This document shows positions 5,880 through 7,067 of a stretch of DNA of 7,067 nt, piece after piece (the first letter of the stretch is position 1; each line of letters begins with the position of its first letter). The translations under genes and the position numbers were made by a program. The stretch is from the NCBI GenBank assembly GCA_027008345.1, contig JALTBU010000095.1, positions 1 to 7,067 on the forward strand. The letters are read 5' to 3'. The stretch is from Nautiliaceae bacterium. Lineage in GTDB: Bacteria; Campylobacterota; Campylobacteria; Campylobacterales; Nautiliaceae. The notes under the pieces are model-generated. The model ran no database searches and was not told the DNA's origin. It worked only from the letters and a program-made list of their open reading frames with translations.

Positions 5880-6782
5880 ATGAAATATATTTTCGGACCG
5901 GTGGCTTCCCGCCGCTTTGGTATGAGTTTAGGAATTGATTTAAGTCCAGATAAAAAAAGATGTAATTTTGACTGTATTTACTGTGAGCTTGAACCTGCTA
6001 AACCTGTGGATATTTATGATAATCCACCTAGTGTTGATGAAATTTTCAAAGAAGTTAAAAACGCGGTTGATGAATTTGAGTTTGATGTTTTAACAATTAC
6101 AAGTAATGGCGAGCCTACATTGTATCCGTATTTGAATGAGCTTATTGATAAATTAAAAACACTTAATAAAAAACTTCTTATATTAAGTAATTCTTCTACA
6201 ATTAATGATAAAGAAATTCAAAATGCCCTTAAAAAACTTGATATTGTAAAACTTTCCCTTGACAGCGTAAATGAAAAAACATTTAAAAAAATTGACAGAC
6301 CTTCAAAAAGTGTAAATTTACAAAACATTATCAACGGAATTATAGAATTTAGAAAAATTTATGAAGGTGAGCTTATTATTGAAATACTTGTAGTAAAGGG
6401 AATAAATGATAAAGAAGAAGAATTTAAAAAATTAAATGATGTTTTGGCAAAAATTAAACCTGATAGGGTTGATATTTCTACAATTGACAGACCACCTGCT
6501 TATAAAGTGGAAGGTGTTAGTGTTGAAAGGCTTTTTAAGCTTTCTGAAAATATTAAAAATCAAAATGTTTTTATTCCTACGAGAGATAAAATAAATTATA
6601 AAATTGAAAATTTAACAAAAGAGGAATTATTAAATACACTAAAAAAAAGACCTTTTAGCGAGAGTGATGTTAAAAATATTTTTGATGAACATACGCAAAA
6701 AATTTTTAATGATTTGTTAAAAGAAAATGTACTTGAAGAAGTATGGGTTGGAGGAATTAAATTTTATAAGGCTTATGTATAA
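5880..6782 (+). CDS. Radical SAM protein of the COG0731 type
   Basis: This is a 300-residue cytoplasmic iron-sulfur enzyme predicted to cleave S-adenosylmethionine to a 5'-deoxyadenosyl radical; its substrate is unknown. The N-terminus FGPVASRRFGMSLGIDLSP (5-23) is the signature opening of COG0731 proteins. The cluster-binding motif is CNFDCIYC (Cys28, Cys32, Cys35), the standard CxxxCxxC. SAM-contacting motifs follow: SNGEPTL (75-81) as the GE motif, and LSNSSTIN (102-109) plus LSLDSVNEKTF (125-135) in later strands. IDRP occurs twice (138-141 and 202-205). After the barrel, about residues 244-299 form a small winged-helix-like domain (LTKEELLNTLKKRPFSESDV, then VWVGGIKFYKAY). COG0731 members are often annotated as related to the wyosine-tRNA enzyme TYW1, but that bacterial role is not demonstrated and TYW1's flavodoxin domain is absent. 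The ATG has AGAGGG five bases upstream. Family assignment is firm; function is open. Confidence 0.92.
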   Translation: MKYIFGPVASRRFGMSLGIDLSPDKKRCNFDCIYCELEPAKPVDIYDNPPSVDEIFKEVKNAVDEFEFDVLTITSNGEPTLYPYLNELIDKLKTLNKKLLILSNSSTINDKEIQNALKKLDIVKLSLDSVNEKTFKKIDRPSKSVNLQNIINGIIEFRKIYEGELIIEILVVKGINDKEEEFKKLNDVLAKIKPDRVDISTIDRPPAYKVEGVSVERLFKLSENIKNQNVFIPTRDKINYKIENLTKEELLNTLKKRPFSESDVKNIFDEHTQKIFNDLLKENVLEEVWVGGIKFYKAYV

Positions 6783-6793
6783 TAATTAACTCT

Positions 6794-6799
6794 GAAAGG
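6794..6799 (+). promoter_or_regulatory. Ribosome binding site for the final partial gene
   Basis: GAAAGG lies five bases before the ATG at 6805, in the 22-base gap after the radical SAM gene. It supports a real gene start here even though the reading frame is cut by the window end. Confidence 0.7.
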
Positions 6800-6804
6800 T
6801 TCTA

Positions 6805-7067
6805 ATGGCTAAGAAAAGTAAAAATATCGTTTTAGATTTGGTTAGAATTTTAATTTCTGTTGATATTGGAATTGTGGTTTTTTGTTATTTGGAAGATAAT
6901 TTAAAATGGCTTTATAATACACAACTTGCATTTTTTTCTACTTCTCTGATTATTTTAGGAGCATATATTGGGTTTAGTAATTCAGTAAAAAGACAGCTTG
7001 AAAACGGAAATGTTGGTGAAGATATTTTGAAAAAATATGATGACAAATTTGATTTATATGAAGAAGA
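6805..7067 (+). CDS. Small two-helix membrane protein, 3'-truncated by the window edge
   Basis: An open frame of 87 complete codons runs off the end without a stop. The product starts MAKKSKNIVLDL. It has two likely membrane segments, at about residues 12-29 (around ILISVDIGIVVFCYL) and 41-58 (around LAFFSTSLIILGAYIGF). After the second segment it turns polar and charged (SVKRQLENGN, then KYDDKFDLYEE), which suggests a cytoplasmic tail. The codon use matches its neighbours, and a ribosome binding site precedes it, so I regard it as a real gene in the same transcription unit. I do not recognise the family with confidence. The DDKFDLYEE ending resembles small conserved epsilonproteobacterial membrane proteins, but that is from memory and weak. 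Confidence 0.78.
   Translation, partial: MAKKSKNIVLDLVRILISVDIGIVVFCYLEDNLKWLYNTQLAFFSTSLIILGAYIGFSNSVKRQLENGNVGEDILKKYDDKFDLYEE

Noticed and set aside
6783..6804. Possible terminator after the radical SAM gene
   Set aside because: The 22-base gap has no hairpin and contains the next gene's ribosome binding site, so transcription probably continues.

Overview
The window is an unbroken run of eight genes on the + strand, in AT-rich DNA with strongly A/T-ending codons. There is no RNA gene, insertion sequence, CRISPR array or convincing terminator, and no non-coding stretch longer than 28 bases. Gene content, gene order and composition point to a Campylobacterota (epsilonproteobacterial) chromosome. 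The best guess is a deep-branching vent-type group such as Nautiliales (Nautilia, Caminibacter, Lebetimonas). The order gyrA, LPP20-type lipoprotein, small exported protein, NtrC-type regulator, asd matches my memory of the Campylobacter jejuni order gyrA-flgP-flgQ-flgR-asd. The genus is inference.

Layout: 1-2237 is gyrA without about its first 75 codons. 2266-2829 is a FlgP-like lipoprotein. 2789-3166 is a short secreted protein in the flgQ position. 3163-4281 is a FlgR-type sigma-54 activator that ends right after its AAA+ domain. 4283-5338 is asd, aspartate-semialdehyde dehydrogenase. 5328-5861 is a YqhA/UPF0114-type membrane protein. 5880-6782 is a radical SAM protein of the COG0731 type with a winged-helix-like tail. 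6805 to the window end is the start of a small two-helix membrane protein.

The genes are packed with gaps of 28, 1, 18 and 22 bases and overlaps of 41, 4 and 11 bases. Two of the starts are probably TTG. This suggests one long transcript with translational coupling in the flgP-flgQ-flgR part. By homology, that middle block serves flagellar assembly: an outer-membrane basal-disk lipoprotein, a companion exported protein, and the regulator that switches on sigma-54 flagellar genes. It sits between housekeeping genes for DNA supercoiling (gyrA) and for lysine/threonine/methionine/diaminopimelate precursor synthesis (asd).

Nothing here looks like a mobile or defence system. The points most worth a second look are the regulator without a DNA-binding domain, the cysteine-rich FlgP-like protein, the very AT-rich reduced flgQ-position gene, and the functionally unassigned membrane and radical SAM proteins.
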